From: JAXMCI01 sp046349435
GTDB taxonomy: Bacteria; Pseudomonadota; Alphaproteobacteria; Dongiales; Dongiaceae
Reading direction: 5' to 3'
Length of the DNA: 64,000 bases
NCBI GenBank assembly: GCA_046349435.1
Contig: JAXMCI010000006.1
Coordinates: 177,180-241,179 of the forward strand
Part shown: in pieces, positions 25,220 through 36,570 of the stretch
Layout of the letters: every line of letters starts with the position of its first letter
How positions within the stretch are numbered: the first letter of the stretch is position 1
Notes under the pieces: generated by a model
What the model was told of the DNA's origin: nothing
Database searches by the model: none
What the model saw: the letters and a program-made list of their open reading frames with translations, nothing else
Made by a program: the position numbers and the translations under genes

Positions 25220-26344
25220 TTACTTCTCCTGCTTGTACTTGCCGTCGTTCCAGACGAACCAGGCGTAGGTCGACTTGGTCAGGTCGCCCTTGGCGTCCCA
25301 GTTCAGCTGGCCGATGATGGTCGACTCGCCGTGCTGGCGGAGATGCTCGGCCACCTTCTCGCCGTCGGTGGACTTGATCTCGTTGGCGGCCGCGGCCCAT
25401 GCCTCGATCGCGGCATAGGTCGACAGCGTGTAGCCCTCGGGCTCGTACTTGTCGGCGCGGAACTGCTCGACGACCTTGGCGGCCGACGGCAGGTCGATGG
25501 CCGAGGAGGCGTCGCTGAACCGCACGCCCTGGCCGGCCGGGCCGCTGATGGTCCAGAACTCGGCCGTGTTGAGCGCGTCGCCCGACACCAGGCTGGCGTT
25601 CAGGCCCTGCTCACGCGCCTGGCGGACGATCAGCGCCGCGTCGGGATGGTAGCCGCCGACATAGATGACGTCGATCTTGGCGGCCTTCATCTTGCTGATC
25701 AGCGCCGAGAAGTCCTTGTCGCCGGCGGTGTACTGCTCGTCCATCACCTCCTTGAGGCCATGGGCGTTCATGTTCTTGCGGGTCTCGTCGGCGAGGCCCT
25801 TGCCGTAGGCCGACTTGTCGTCGAGCACGGCGATGTTCTTGCCGGCAAAGGTGCTGGCCAGCCACGTCCCGGCGAAGACCCCCTGCTGGTCGTCACGGCC
25901 GCAGGTCCGCATCACGGTCTTGATGCCCTTGGCAGCGGCATCGTCGGTGAACTTCGGGTTGGTCGAGGCCGGGGAGATCTGCAGGATGCCTTCCTCGGCA
26001 TAGACCGAGGAGGCCGGGATCGACGAGCCCGAGCAGAAGTGCCCGGCCACGAAGACCACGCCGCTCTTCACCAGGTTGTTGGCGACCGCCACGGCCTGCT
26101 TCGGATCGCAGGCATCGTCGCCGACCCGCAGCACCAGCTTCTTGCCGAGCACGCCGCCGCCGGCATTGATGTTCTTCACCGCCATCTCGGCGCCGCGACG
26201 CAGCTGCTCGCCGAAGGCGGCATACTGGCCCGTCATCGGGCCGGCAACGCCGATGCTGATCTCGTCCTCGGCCTTGGCCGCGCCGGTGCCGATGGCCGCG
26301 GCCAGGGCGGCGGCGGCGACCAGCGATAGGCTCACTTTACGCAT
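25220..26344 (-). CDS. Branched-chain amino acid ABC transporter substrate-binding protein
   Basis: A 374-residue periplasmic binding protein of the Leu/Ile/Val (LivJ/BraC) type. The signal peptide MRKVSLSLVAAAALAAAIG...AKA precedes a mature start at EDEISIGVAGPMTGQYAAFG, the usual opening strand and ligand loop. GHFCSGSSIPAS and GDDACDPKQAV carry a probable disulfide, and PASTNPKFTD holds ligand residues. The ATG chosen has GGGAGAAAA upstream; one seven codons earlier is less likely. It is the most 3' gene of the liv-type cluster but separated by 167 bases with its own candidate promoter, consistent with the high expression binding proteins need. Confidence 0.94.
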   Translation of the reverse strand: MRKVSLSLVAAAALAAAIGTGAAKAEDEISIGVAGPMTGQYAAFGEQLRRGAEMAVKNINAGGGVLGKKLVLRVGDDACDPKQAVAVANNLVKSGVVFVAGHFCSGSSIPASSVYAEEGILQISPASTNPKFTDDAAAKGIKTVMRTCGRDDQQGVFAGTWLASTFAGKNIAVLDDKSAYGKGLADETRKNMNAHGLKEVMDEQYTAGDKDFSALISKMKAAKIDVIYVGGYHPDAALIVRQAREQGLNASLVSGDALNTAEFWTISGPAGQGVRFSDASSAIDLPSAAKVVEQFRADKYEPEGYTLSTYAAIEAWAAAANEIKSTDGEKVAEHLRQHGESTIIGQLNWDAKGDLTKSTYAWFVWNDGKYKQEK

Positions 26345-26413
26345 CGAGTTTTTCTCCCTGCTCATTGCAGATGGCGGCCGTTGCCGGGGTCGGCGACGGC
26401 CGCGGGTCATATG

Positions 26414-26434
26414 TTCCGGCAGCCCGCCGGAACG
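26414..26434. promoter_or_regulatory. 21-bp inverted repeat in the leader of the binding-protein gene
   Basis: GTTCCGGC and GCCGGAAC flank 5 bases between the candidate promoter and the start codon. It could be an operator or an mRNA-stabilising hairpin. Confidence 0.4.
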
Positions 26435-26444
26435 ACGTGCCCGC

Positions 26445-26472
26445 ACTTTATCACCGTCCTGGTCGGCGGCAA
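26445..26472 (-). promoter_or_regulatory. Candidate promoter for the amino-acid-binding protein gene
   Basis: On the minus strand TTGCCG and TAAAGT are spaced 16 bases, about 100 bases upstream of the start, in the least GC-rich part of the gap. Each box matches four of six consensus bases. Confidence 0.35.
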
Positions 26473-26511
26473 TAAAATCGTCGGCGGAATATCTGTCGGC
26501 AAGATCCCGTC

Positions 26512-26862
26512 TCAGGCCTGCGCACTCTTGTCGCGCCAGGTGAAGAGGCCGGAGCGCTCATAGAGCCAGGGATATTGCGACACCATTTTGCGCGCCCGCG
26601 TCATGCGGTAGGCAAGCGAAGCAATCACCATGAGGACGATGGTATCCACGATGTACCCGGAGAGCGACAACAGCTCGCCCTGGAACAGCGCGAAGGTGAC
26701 GAAGCGATCGCCGAGCCCGAGCAGCAGGGTGTAGAGGAGCGCCTGGGTGTAGGGTCGCCAGGTCTCGCCCAGCGCCTGCCCGAGCAGGAAGGCGGCGCCG
26801 CCGAACAGCACGATGGTGACGCCGACGAAGACCGGCCAGGTCGTTCCGGTGATGTCGAGCAT
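26512..26862 (-). CDS. DUF6867-like small membrane protein of the liv cluster
   Basis: A 116-residue protein with three predicted membrane helices: VFVGVTIVLFGGAAFLLGQA, YTQALLYTLLLGLGDRFVTF and IVDTIVLMVIASLAYRM. The C-terminal tail SQYPWLYERSGLFTWRDK is polar. Proteins like this sit directly after livF in many alphaproteobacterial branched-chain amino acid operons, and I associate them with DUF6867. It probably accompanies the transporter, but no biochemical role is known. It starts nine bases after the livF stop. Confidence 0.75.
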   Translation of the reverse strand: MLDITGTTWPVFVGVTIVLFGGAAFLLGQALGETWRPYTQALLYTLLLGLGDRFVTFALFQGELLSLSGYIVDTIVLMVIASLAYRMTRARKMVSQYPWLYERSGLFTWRDKSAQA

Positions 26863-26871
26863 CGCCGCCTC

Positions 26872-27582
26872 CTAGTGCCCGCCTTCGAGATAGGCGGCGC
26901 GGACTTCCGCGTTGCGCAGCAGCTCGGTCCCGGTGCCGCTGAGCGTGATCCGGCCGTTCACCATGACGTAGCCGCGGTGCGCCAGCTTCAGCGCGTGGAA
27001 GGCGTTCTGCTCGACCAGGAACACCGTCACCTTCTGCTGCTGGTTGATGTCGCGGATCACCTGGAAGATCTGCTTGACGATGAGCGGCGCCAGCCCGAGC
27101 GAGGGCTCGTCCAGCAGCAGCAGGCGCGGCCGGCTCATCAGCGCGCGGCCGATCGCCAGCATCTGCTGCTCGCCCCCCGACAGCGTCCCGCCGCGCTGGT
27201 TGCGCCGCTTCTCCAGGATCGGGAACAGGCCGAAGACCTTGCGCAGGTCGTCTTCGAAATTGGCGGGATCGCCGAGATTGGCGCCGAGCTGCAGGTTCTC
27301 GAAGACGGTCATCCGCGGAAAGATGCGCCGCCCTTCCGGCGACTGGGCGATGCCGCGGCGCATGATCTCGAAGGTCGGCAGCTGGGTGATGTCGTCGCCT
27401 TCCAGGCGGATCGTGCCGCGGCGGGCGCGCGGCTGGCCGCAGATCGTCATCAGCAGGGTCGACTTTCCCGCCCCGTTCGCCCCGATCAGGGTGACGATCT
27501 CGCCGGCCGCGACCTCGATGTCGACGCCGCGCAGCGCCTCGATGTGGCCGTAGAAGGTGTGGACGCCGGAGATCGACAGCAT
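26872..27582 (-). CDS. livF: Branched-chain amino acid ABC transporter ATP-binding protein LivF
   Basis: A 236-residue ATPase subunit. Walker A is GANGAGKST, the signature LSGGEQQM, Walker B LLLLDEPSLGL, and the switch His lies in FLVEQNAFHALKLAHRGYV, where LivF proteins carry QN. The short LEGGH C-terminus is typical of LivF. It pairs with LivG on the LivH/LivM membrane pair. Six bases separate it from livG. Confidence 0.95.
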   Translation of the reverse strand: MLSISGVHTFYGHIEALRGVDIEVAAGEIVTLIGANGAGKSTLLMTICGQPRARRGTIRLEGDDITQLPTFEIMRRGIAQSPEGRRIFPRMTVFENLQLGANLGDPANFEDDLRKVFGLFPILEKRRNQRGGTLSGGEQQMLAIGRALMSRPRLLLLDEPSLGLAPLIVKQIFQVIRDINQQQKVTVFLVEQNAFHALKLAHRGYVMVNGRITLSGTGTELLRNAEVRAAYLEGGH

Positions 27583-27588
27583 GATGCC

Positions 27589-28439
27589 TCAGGCCTGCGC
27601 CGAGAGATCCTGCGCCACCTCGGGCGGCAGGTCCTCGTCCTCGTTCTCGCCGAGATAGGCGCGGATGACGGCGGGATCGCGGCGGACGTCGGCCGGCGGG
27701 CCGTCGGCGATCTTGCGGCCGTAGTCGAGCACGACGATGTGGTCGGAGATCTCCATCACCACGCTCATGTCGTGCTCGATCAGCAGCAGGCCGATGCCCT
27801 GCTCGCGCCGGATCGACAGCAGCAGCTCGTTGAGCTCCGCCGACTCGCGCGGGTTGAGGCCGGCCGCCGGCTCGTCGAGGCAGAGCAGCACCGGCTCGGT
27901 GCACATGGCGCGCGCGATCTCGAGCCGCCGCTGCGCCCCGTAGGGCAGGCTGCCCGCCGGCTGGTCGGCCGCCGCCACCAGCTCCACCCGCTCGAGCCAG
28001 AACCGGGCCAGCTCGATGGCGGCCCGCTCGGCGCGGCGATAGACCGGCAGCCCGAAGAGACCGAGCACGGTGAAGCCCGAGGCGCGCATCAGCTTGTTGT
28101 GCTGGGCCACCACCAGGTTCTCCAGCACCGACATGGCCGGGAACAGCCGGATGTTCTGGAAGGTGCGCGCCACCTTCGCGCGCTGGGCGATGCGGAAGCC
28201 GTCCATCTGCTCGAGCTGGAACCGCCCGTCGCCGGCGGTCAGCGTGAGCCGCCCGACGGTCGGCTTGTAGAAGCCGGTCAGGCAGTTGAACATCGTCGTC
28301 TTGCCGGCGCCGTTGGGGCCGATGACGCCGGTGATCTGGTTGCGGCCGGCGACGAAGGAGACGTCGTCGACGGCGACCAGCCCGCCGAAGCGCATGGTCA
28401 GATGCTCGACGGTGAGGAGCGGGGCCGCGGCGGGATCGC

Positions 28440-28443
<4 letters not shown>
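27589..28443 (-). CDS. livG: Branched-chain amino acid ABC transporter ATP-binding protein LivG
   Basis: A 284-residue ATPase subunit. Walker A is GPNGAGKTT and the signature is the LivG-type variant LPYGAQRRLEIAR. Walker B is VLLCLDEPAAGLNP, a LivG hallmark, followed by LLIEHDMSVVM with the switch His. The C-terminus is extended by about 20 acidic residues (NEDEDLPPEV). Its ATG overlaps the livM stop (ATGA), so it is translationally coupled. Confidence 0.95.
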
Positions 28444-30847
<2,404 letters not shown>

Positions 30848-31175
30848 CCCGCTTCCTTCGCCGCCTCGGTCCTGCCACCCGCAGGCGCGCCCGTGGCCTG
30901 CGCGCGTGCCCCTGTTCCGTGAGGTCCGAAGAGCCGGCAGCCGCATCGCGCCGGCGCGGCTGATGCCCCCAAACGCCGTTGTCCCTGCCGCCGTCCGGCC
31001 GGCGCTCGCGGCCAGCCTGGTCGGCTCCCGGCGACCCTATCCCAGCCCCGCTCGGGCCGGCAAGGCCCTTGTGACAGCCGCATGAATGCCGGTTTCCGGT
31101 CGGCTGGGCAGGCGCGCGGGCGGCATGCTATCTATCGCCGCAACATCCCTACCGTTCCTGCAAGGAGCCCGCGCC
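30848..31175. other. Intergenic region between divergent livH and gcdH
   Basis: The 328 bases are GC-rich without a supportable ORF on either strand. Promoters for both genes should lie here, but I see no -35/-10 pair worth calling. Confidence 0.6.
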
Positions 31176-32399
31176 ATGACTGCAGAGCGCGCCCCGGCCG
31201 CCAACCCCGCGGCGGGAGCCGGCAAGACCGATTTCAGCTGGGAGGACCCGCTGCTGCTCGACGAGGAGCTGAGCGAGGAGGAGCGGCTGATCCGCGACAC
31301 CGCCCGGCAATACGCCCAGGAGCGGCTGATGCCGCGCATCCTCGAGGCCAACCGGCACGAGCGCTTCGACCGCGCGATCCTGACCGAGCTGGGCGAGCTC
31401 GGGCTGCTCGGCGCGACCATCGAGGGCTATGGCTGCGCCGGCGCCAGCTACGTCGCCTACGGGCTGGTGGCGCGCGAGATCGAGCGGGTCGATTCCGGCT
31501 ACCGCTCGGCGATGAGCGTGCAGTCCAGCCTGGTGATGCACCCGATCCACGCCTACGGCACCGAGGCGCAGCGGACGAAGTACCTGCCGCGGCTGGCGAA
31601 GGGGGAGATCGTCGGCTGCTTCGGCCTGACCGAGCCCGACCACGGCTCCGACCCCGGCGGCATGATCACCCGGGCGCGGCGCACGGCCGACGGCTACGTG
31701 CTGCGCGGCGCCAAGATGTGGATCACCAACTCGCCGATCGCCGACGTCTTCGTGGTCTGGGCCAAGGACGACGAGGGCGCGATCCGCGGCTTCGTGCTGG
31801 AGCGCGGCATGCCCGGCCTCAGCACGCCCAAGATCGAGGGCAAGTTCTCGCTGCGCGCCTCGATCACCGGCCAGATCGTGATGGAGGACGTGCCGGTCCC
31901 GGCCGACGCGCTGCTGCCCGGCGTGAAGGGGCTGAAGGGGCCGTTCGGCTGCCTCAACAACGCCCGCTTCGGCATCGCCTGGGGAGCGCTCGGCGCCGCC
32001 GAGTTCTGCTGGCACGCGGCCCGCGACTACACCCTGGCGCGCCGCCAGTTCGGCCGGCCGCTGGCCGCCAACCAGCTGATCCAGAAGAAGCTCGCCGACA
32101 TGCAGACCGAGATCGCCATCGGGCTGCAGGCCTGCCTCCGGCTCGGCCGCCTCAAGGACCAGGGCCGCGCCGCGCCCGAGGCGATCTCGATGCTGAAGCG
32201 CAACTCCTGCGGCAAGGCGCTCGACATCGCGCGGGCTGCCCGCGACATGCATGGCGGCAACGGCATCTCCGACGAGTACCACGTGATCCGGCACGTCATG
32301 AACCTGGAGGCGGTCAACACCTACGAGGGCACCCACGACGTCCACGCGCTGATCCTCGGGCGGGCGCAGACCGGCCTGCAGGCCTTCACCGGCGCCTGA
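31176..32399 (+). CDS. gcdH: Acyl-CoA dehydrogenase, probable glutaryl-CoA dehydrogenase
   Basis: A 407-residue flavoprotein expected to oxidise and decarboxylate glutaryl-CoA to crotonyl-CoA in lysine/tryptophan breakdown. Features matching GcdH are FSWEDPLLLDEELSEEER at the start, DSGYRSAMSVQSSLVMHPI, CFGLTEPDHGSDPGGM, and the C-terminal NTYEGTHDVHALILGRAQTG with the catalytic Glu in YEGT. AAGGAG lies 9 bases before ATG 31176; an upstream in-frame start is rejected. No CoA-transferase partner is adjacent. Confidence 0.92.
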   Translation: MTAERAPAANPAAGAGKTDFSWEDPLLLDEELSEEERLIRDTARQYAQERLMPRILEANRHERFDRAILTELGELGLLGATIEGYGCAGASYVAYGLVAREIERVDSGYRSAMSVQSSLVMHPIHAYGTEAQRTKYLPRLAKGEIVGCFGLTEPDHGSDPGGMITRARRTADGYVLRGAKMWITNSPIADVFVVWAKDDEGAIRGFVLERGMPGLSTPKIEGKFSLRASITGQIVMEDVPVPADALLPGVKGLKGPFGCLNNARFGIAWGALGAAEFCWHAARDYTLARRQFGRPLAANQLIQKKLADMQTEIAIGLQACLRLGRLKDQGRAAPEAISMLKRNSCGKALDIARAARDMHGGNGISDEYHVIRHVMNLEAVNTYEGTHDVHALILGRAQTGLQAFTGA

Positions 32400-32419
32400 G
32401 CCGTCCCGGCAGACCCGCG

Positions 32420-33085
32420 ATGGCCAGCCGATACGTCCCCGCCCTCCTGGCCCTGCTGGCGGTCGCCGCGACCGCCCTGCCGGCGACGGCGCAGAGCCGC
32501 TTCGGCTTCGGCCCCGGCGAGGCCGGCCAGGGCCGCGTCTGCTATTTCGGCGAATGCGCGCAGCAGAGCGGCAGCTACAGCGGCAGCCCGCCGGCGCCCG
32601 GGACGGCCCCGGCGCCGGTCTACGGCACCTACGCCGAGGAGCTGGAGGATTTCGGCATCGCGCCGCAATCCTCGCTCAAGCCCAAGGTCGGCGCGCCGAC
32701 GCCGCTCACCATCCCCGGCGGCACCACGGTGACCACGGCGGCGGTGGTCGAGGCGCTCGACAAGGGCGTGCAGTTCCTGCTGATCGACGCCCTCAAGACG
32801 GCCGGCCATCCCAGCATCCCGAACGCCTATGATTTCGGCTATGCCGGCCATGGCGGCACGTTCGACGACGACGTCCAGGAGCGGCTCTGGCGGGAGCTGT
32901 CGCAGCTGACCGGCCACCGCCCCGACATCCCGCTGGTCTTCTTCTGCCAGGGCGCCCGCTGCTGGGAGTCCTACAACGCGGCGCTGCGCGCGATCCAGAT
33001 GGGCTTCAGCAACGTCTACTGGTACCGCGGCGGCCTGGCGGCATGGCAGGCGGCCGGCCTGCCGCTGGCCGCGCCCGGCAACTGA
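32420..33085 (+). CDS. Exported rhodanese-like domain protein
   Basis: A 221-residue precursor with signal peptide YVPALLALLAVAATALPATA. A short Cys-containing segment VCYFGECAQQ and an SGSPPAPG linker lead to a rhodanese fold. Its core shows FLLIDALKTAG, PNAYDF, and the active loop VFFCQGARCWESYNAAL with Cys where the sulfur-carrying residue belongs, then GFSNVYWYRGGLAAWQAAG. It resembles the C-x4-C-W rhodanese relatives seen near PQQ-dependent alcohol oxidation genes, although none are here. It follows gcdH by 20 bases. Confidence 0.8.
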   Translation: MASRYVPALLALLAVAATALPATAQSRFGFGPGEAGQGRVCYFGECAQQSGSYSGSPPAPGTAPAPVYGTYAEELEDFGIAPQSSLKPKVGAPTPLTIPGGTTVTTAAVVEALDKGVQFLLIDALKTAGHPSIPNAYDFGYAGHGGTFDDDVQERLWRELSQLTGHRPDIPLVFFCQGARCWESYNAALRAIQMGFSNVYWYRGGLAAWQAAGLPLAAPGN

Positions 33086-33736
33086 TCAGGCGCGGGCGGC
33101 GGCCCGCGCCCCCTGCCAGCCCTGCCAGGCGTGCAGCAGGGTGTTCACGGCGAAGCCGATGAACAGCAGCCCGGTGATGCGCACCAGCAGCAGCTCGTGC
33201 CTGCGGTAGAGCCGCCGCAGCGTCTCGGTGCCGACCAGCCAGATCAGCACGGCGTCGGCGAAGAGGAAGCCGGCCAGGCAGCTGGCCAGCAGCAGCGGCG
33301 CGGTCGCCGGCGTCAGGCTGCCGAGCTGGTCGGCGAGCAGCGCGGTGAAGACCGACAGGGTCACCGGATAGGCCTTCGGGTTGGACAGGCCGAAGATCAG
33401 GCCGCGCAGCAGGGGCCGTGCCGAGGCGGTGGCGAACAGCGCTCCGGCGCGCCGGCGGGCCAGCGCCGCCCGGGCGCCCAGCCAGAGGAGATAGAGCCCG
33501 CAGAGGGTGGCCAGCGCCTGCAGAACCCAGGGCGGCAGGAAGCGGGTGCCGACCAGCGCCGCCAGCGCCAGGGTCGACCACATCACGTCGCCGGCGAGAT
33601 GGCCGAAGATGAAGGCGGCGCCGGCGCGCCGCCCCTGGGCGGCGCCGATGCCGATCAGCGCCAGCACCGCCGGGCCGGGCGTCAGCACGATGATGGCGCC
33701 GGCGATGGCGGCGGAGAGCAGCACGGACGTGGTCAC
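33086..33736 (-). CDS. LysE/RhtB family amino acid exporter
   Basis: A 216-residue membrane protein with six predicted helices. The N-terminal IIVLTPGPAVLALIGIGAAQGRRAG and FIFGHLAGDVMWS are the LysE-family signature. The middle loop RPLLRGLIFGLSNPKAYPVTL is also conserved. It likely exports amino acids or related small molecules; the substrate is unknown. The start is GTG with GAGG upstream. Its stop abuts the end of the convergent rhodanese gene with no spacer. Confidence 0.9.
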   Translation of the reverse strand: MTTSVLLSAAIAGAIIVLTPGPAVLALIGIGAAQGRRAGAAFIFGHLAGDVMWSTLALAALVGTRFLPPWVLQALATLCGLYLLWLGARAALARRRAGALFATASARPLLRGLIFGLSNPKAYPVTLSVFTALLADQLGSLTPATAPLLLASCLAGFLFADAVLIWLVGTETLRRLYRRHELLLVRITGLLFIGFAVNTLLHAWQGWQGARAAARA

Positions 33737-33790
33737 GGGGCAGGCCTCCCCCTCGGGGTCTGCCGGCCGGTATAGCAGAGCGCCGGGCGG

Positions 33791-34786
33791 TCAGGCGACC
33801 CGGCAGTCGGCGCCGTGCGCGGCCGGCTCGCAGGCCGCCGCCTCGATCTGCACGGTGGCGTGCGCCACGGCGAAGCGCCGGTGCAGCAGGCCCTGGATCT
33901 CGCCGAGCACGGCGTCGCGGTCGGCCTCCGCCGCCACCACCGCATGCAGGGTGAGCAGCACACGGCCCGGCGCGAGCGACCAGGCATGGACGTGGTGCAC
34001 CTCGACCACCGCCGCGACCTCGTCGACCACGGTGCGGCGCAGCGCCGTGACGTCGAGGCCGGCCGGGGTGCCCTCCATCAGCACGTGATAGGACTGGCGC
34101 AGCAGCGACCAGGCGCCGCGGCAGACCAGCAGCGCCAGCAGGATCGACAGGATCGGGTCGATCGGCAGCCAGCCGGTGGCCAGGATGACCGCCGCGGCCG
34201 CCACCGCCGCCACCGAGCCGAGGAGGTCGCTCATGACGTGCAGCCAGGCGCCGCGCATGTTGAGGTTGTCGCGGTCGCCGCCCTGCAGCACCCAGAGCGC
34301 GACCAGGTTGCTGGCGCCGCCGGCCAGGGCGACGCCCATCATCAGCCAGCCGTCGATCGGCTCCGGCGTAGCGAGGCGGAAACCGGCCTCGACGACGATC
34401 CAGATCACGATGGCGACCAGCGCCAGGCCGTTGACCAGGGCGGCGACCACCTGGGCCCGGCCATGGCCGTAGGTCCGGCTGTCGTCCGCCGGGCGCCGGC
34501 TTGCCCGCAGCGCCAGCCAGGACAGCGCCAGCGCGCCCGCGTCGGTCAGCATGTGGCCGGCATCGGCGACCAGCGCCAGCGAGCCGGCGAGCCAGCCGCC
34601 GACCGCCTCGACCAGCATGAACAGCAGGGTGATGCCGAGCGCCCAGGCGAGCCGGCGGCCGTCGGTCGCGCCGTGCGCGTGCCGGCCATGGTCGTGGCCG
34701 CCATGCCCGTGCTCATGCCCGTGGCCATCGTGGCCATGGCCGTCATGGGCATGGCCGTCGCGTGCGGGGTGACTGTGCGCCGCCAT
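33791..34786 (-). CDS. Cation diffusion facilitator (CDF) metal exporter with His-rich N-terminus
   Basis: A 331-residue CDF transporter expected to export Zn2+ (possibly Co2+ or Cd2+) in exchange for protons. Residues 4-45 contain a His/Gly/Asp-rich metal-binding stretch (HDGHGHDGHGHEHGHGG). Six helices follow, with the metal site residues in ADAGHMLTDAG of helix 2 and LHVMSDLLGS of helix 5 (HxxxD pairs). The C-terminal cytoplasmic domain contains VHHVHAWSLAPGRVLLT. This layout is of the ZitB/CzcD subgroup. It starts one base after the zinc-type ArsR gene and is surely regulated by it. Confidence 0.93.
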   Translation of the reverse strand: MAAHSHPARDGHAHDGHGHDGHGHEHGHGGHDHGRHAHGATDGRRLAWALGITLLFMLVEAVGGWLAGSLALVADAGHMLTDAGALALSWLALRASRRPADDSRTYGHGRAQVVAALVNGLALVAIVIWIVVEAGFRLATPEPIDGWLMMGVALAGGASNLVALWVLQGGDRDNLNMRGAWLHVMSDLLGSVAAVAAAAVILATGWLPIDPILSILLALLVCRGAWSLLRQSYHVLMEGTPAGLDVTALRRTVVDEVAAVVEVHHVHAWSLAPGRVLLTLHAVVAAEADRDAVLGEIQGLLHRRFAVAHATVQIEAAACEPAAHGADCRVA

Positions 34787-34787
34787 G

Positions 34788-35111
34788 TCAGGCCGCCCGC
34801 GGCGCGCGCCGCCGCGGCTCGCCGGCATGGGCGAGCATGGCGGCGATGGTGGTCGCGACATGGGCGTCGGCGAGCGAGTAGTGGATCTCCCGGCCGTGCC
34901 GCTCGGCGCGCAGGATGTGGCCGGTGCGCAGCAGCCGGAGATGGTGGCTGGCCAGCGTCTGCGACAGCCCGGTGGCGCGGGCGATCTCGCCGACCGGCCG
35001 CGGCCCGCCCAGGCAGGCCAGCACGATGCGCAGCCGCGACGGCTCGCCCATCAGGCGGAACATCTCGGTGAGGTCGGCGATCTGGCGGTCGCTGAGGCGG
35101 AGGACGTCCAT
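34788..35111 (-). CDS. ArsR/SmtB family repressor with alpha5 zinc site
   Basis: A 107-residue winged-helix repressor. The DNA-binding helices are GEIARATGLSQTLASHHLRL and the wing is ILRAERHGREIHYSL. The C-terminal helix carries D82-x-H84-x10-H95-x2-E98, the exact spacing of the alpha5 zinc site of SmtB (Asp, His, His, Glu), while the alpha3 CxC arsenic/cadmium site is absent. It should therefore sense zinc or cobalt. The first gene of a two-gene operon with the CDF exporter; a 16-bp palindrome lies just upstream of its ATG. Confidence 0.93.
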   Translation of the reverse strand: MDVLRLSDRQIADLTEMFRLMGEPSRLRIVLACLGGPRPVGEIARATGLSQTLASHHLRLLRTGHILRAERHGREIHYSLADAHVATTIAAMLAHAGEPRRRAPRAA

Positions 35112-35116
35112 GACGC

Positions 35117-35132
35117 ATGAATATATGTTCAT
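35117..35132. promoter_or_regulatory. Probable ArsR/SmtB operator
   Basis: ATGAATATATGTTCAT has arms ATGAA/TTCAT in the only AT-rich spot of the region, five bases upstream of the ArsR start. It matches the TGAA-N6-TTCA form of SmtB/CzrA-type operators. Confidence 0.75.
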
Positions 35133-35238
35133 ACGATGGCAGGTCAAGGCGGTACCCGGCCGCGGCGCGGCACGACGGACCTCGTCAAGCCCGGGCGATT
35201 TGGGCTATGTCAGCCGCCTGCCGCCGCCCGGAGGAGCC

Positions 35239-36570
35239 ATGCCGACCGTCGCCTTCCACGACCTCGCCCGCCTCGGCGCCGCCGAGCGCGAGGCGCTGCT
35301 GCAGCGCAGCGAGTCCGATCTCGGCCCGTTCCTGGACGGCGCCCGGCCGATCATCGCCGCGGTGCGCGACGAGGGCGACGCGGCGCTCGCCCGCTTCGCC
35401 CGGGATTTCGACAAGGCGCCGGTCGCCGCCGACGCGCTGCAGGCGACGCCGGCCGACTTCGCCGCGGCGGCCCGGCAGGTGGCGCCCGAGGTGGTCGAGG
35501 CGATCGACTACGCGATCGACGGCATCCGCCGCTTCCACGAGGCGCAGAAGCCCGAGGAGATGTGGCTGAAGGAGATCCGCCCGGGCGCCTTCGCCGGCGA
35601 CCGCTTCCTGCCGATCCCCTCGGTCGCCTGCTACGTGCCGCGCGGCAAGGGCGCCTTCCCCAGCGTGGTGATGATGACCGCCATCCCGGCCGTCGTCGCC
35701 GGGGTGCCGCGCATCGCCATCGTGACGCCGCCCGGCCCCGATGGCGGGGTCGACGCCGCCACCCTGCTGGTGGCCCAGCGGCTGGGCATCGCCGAGGTCT
35801 ACAAGTGCGGCGGCGCCCAGGCGGTGGCGGCGGTCGCCTACGGCACTGCGACCGTGCCGCGGCTGGCCAAGATCGTCGGCCCGGGCAGCCCCTGGGTGGC
35901 CGCCGCCAAGCGGCTGCTCGCCGACCGCATCGACACCGGCACGCCGGCCGGGCCGAGCGAGCTGATCGTCCTGGCCGACGCCACCGCCAACGGCCGCGTG
36001 GCGGCGCTCGACCTGCTGGTCGAGTCCGAGCACGGGCCGGACTCCTCGGTCTTCCTGGTGACGCCGAGCCGGGCCGTGGCCGAGGCTGCGGCCGCCGCCA
36101 TCCCCGGCTTCTGGGCCGAGATGGGCGAGCAGCGCGCCGGCTTCTCCGCCGCCGTGCTCGGCGGCCCGCGCGGCGGCATCGTGCTGGCGCCCGACCTCGA
36201 GGCGGCGGTGGCGTTCGTCAACGACTACGCGCCCGAGCATCTCGAGATCCTGTCCGACGATCCCTTCGCCCTGCTCGGCCGCATCACCAACGCCGGCGAG
36301 ATCCTGCTCGGCGACCACACGCCGGTGACGCTCGGCAACTTCGTGCTCGGGCCCAACGCCGTGCTGCCGACCGGCGGCGCGGCCAAGACCTGCTCGCCGC
36401 TCTCGGTGTTCGACTTCATGAAGCGCTCCTCGGTCGGCTACGTCACCGCCGGCGCCTATCCCGGGCTCGCCCTCCAGGCGCGGCGGCTCGCCACCTACGA
36501 GGGCTTCGACGGCCATGCCAACGCCGTCTCGCCGCTGCGCGAGCGGGCCCGCGCCGGCGGCGCGGCGTGA
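35239..36570 (+). CDS. Histidinol dehydrogenase-family protein with altered zinc ligands
   Basis: A 443-residue HisD homologue, colinear with E. coli HisD. The catalytic pair Glu333-His334 (NDYAPEHLEI) and two metal-site histidines, His265 (SEHGPDS) and His426 (DGHANAV), are kept. The other positions differ: Gln259 of HisD is Glu262 here, Asp360 is Asn367 (LGNFVLG), and the substrate-binding His367 is Ala374 (NAVLPT). It is thus probably not a true histidinol dehydrogenase; HisD paralogues that oxidise other alcohols, such as sulfopropanediol dehydrogenase HpsN, are known. GGAGGAG precedes the ATG, and an SDR gene overlaps its end (GTGA), suggesting a two-dehydrogenase catabolic module. Confidence 0.85.
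   Translation: MPTVAFHDLARLGAAEREALLQRSESDLGPFLDGARPIIAAVRDEGDAALARFARDFDKAPVAADALQATPADFAAAARQVAPEVVEAIDYAIDGIRRFHEAQKPEEMWLKEIRPGAFAGDRFLPIPSVACYVPRGKGAFPSVVMMTAIPAVVAGVPRIAIVTPPGPDGGVDAATLLVAQRLGIAEVYKCGGAQAVAAVAYGTATVPRLAKIVGPGSPWVAAAKRLLADRIDTGTPAGPSELIVLADATANGRVAALDLLVESEHGPDSSVFLVTPSRAVAEAAAAAIPGFWAEMGEQRAGFSAAVLGGPRGGIVLAPDLEAAVAFVNDYAPEHLEILSDDPFALLGRITNAGEILLGDHTPVTLGNFVLGPNAVLPTGGAAKTCSPLSVFDFMKRSSVGYVTAGAYPGLALQARRLATYEGFDGHANAVSPLRERARAGGAA

Noticed and set aside
34675..34772. GC-rich direct repeats (ATGGCC-type) suggesting a microsatellite
   Set aside because: They are codons of the His/Gly-rich metal-binding stretch in the CDF exporter.
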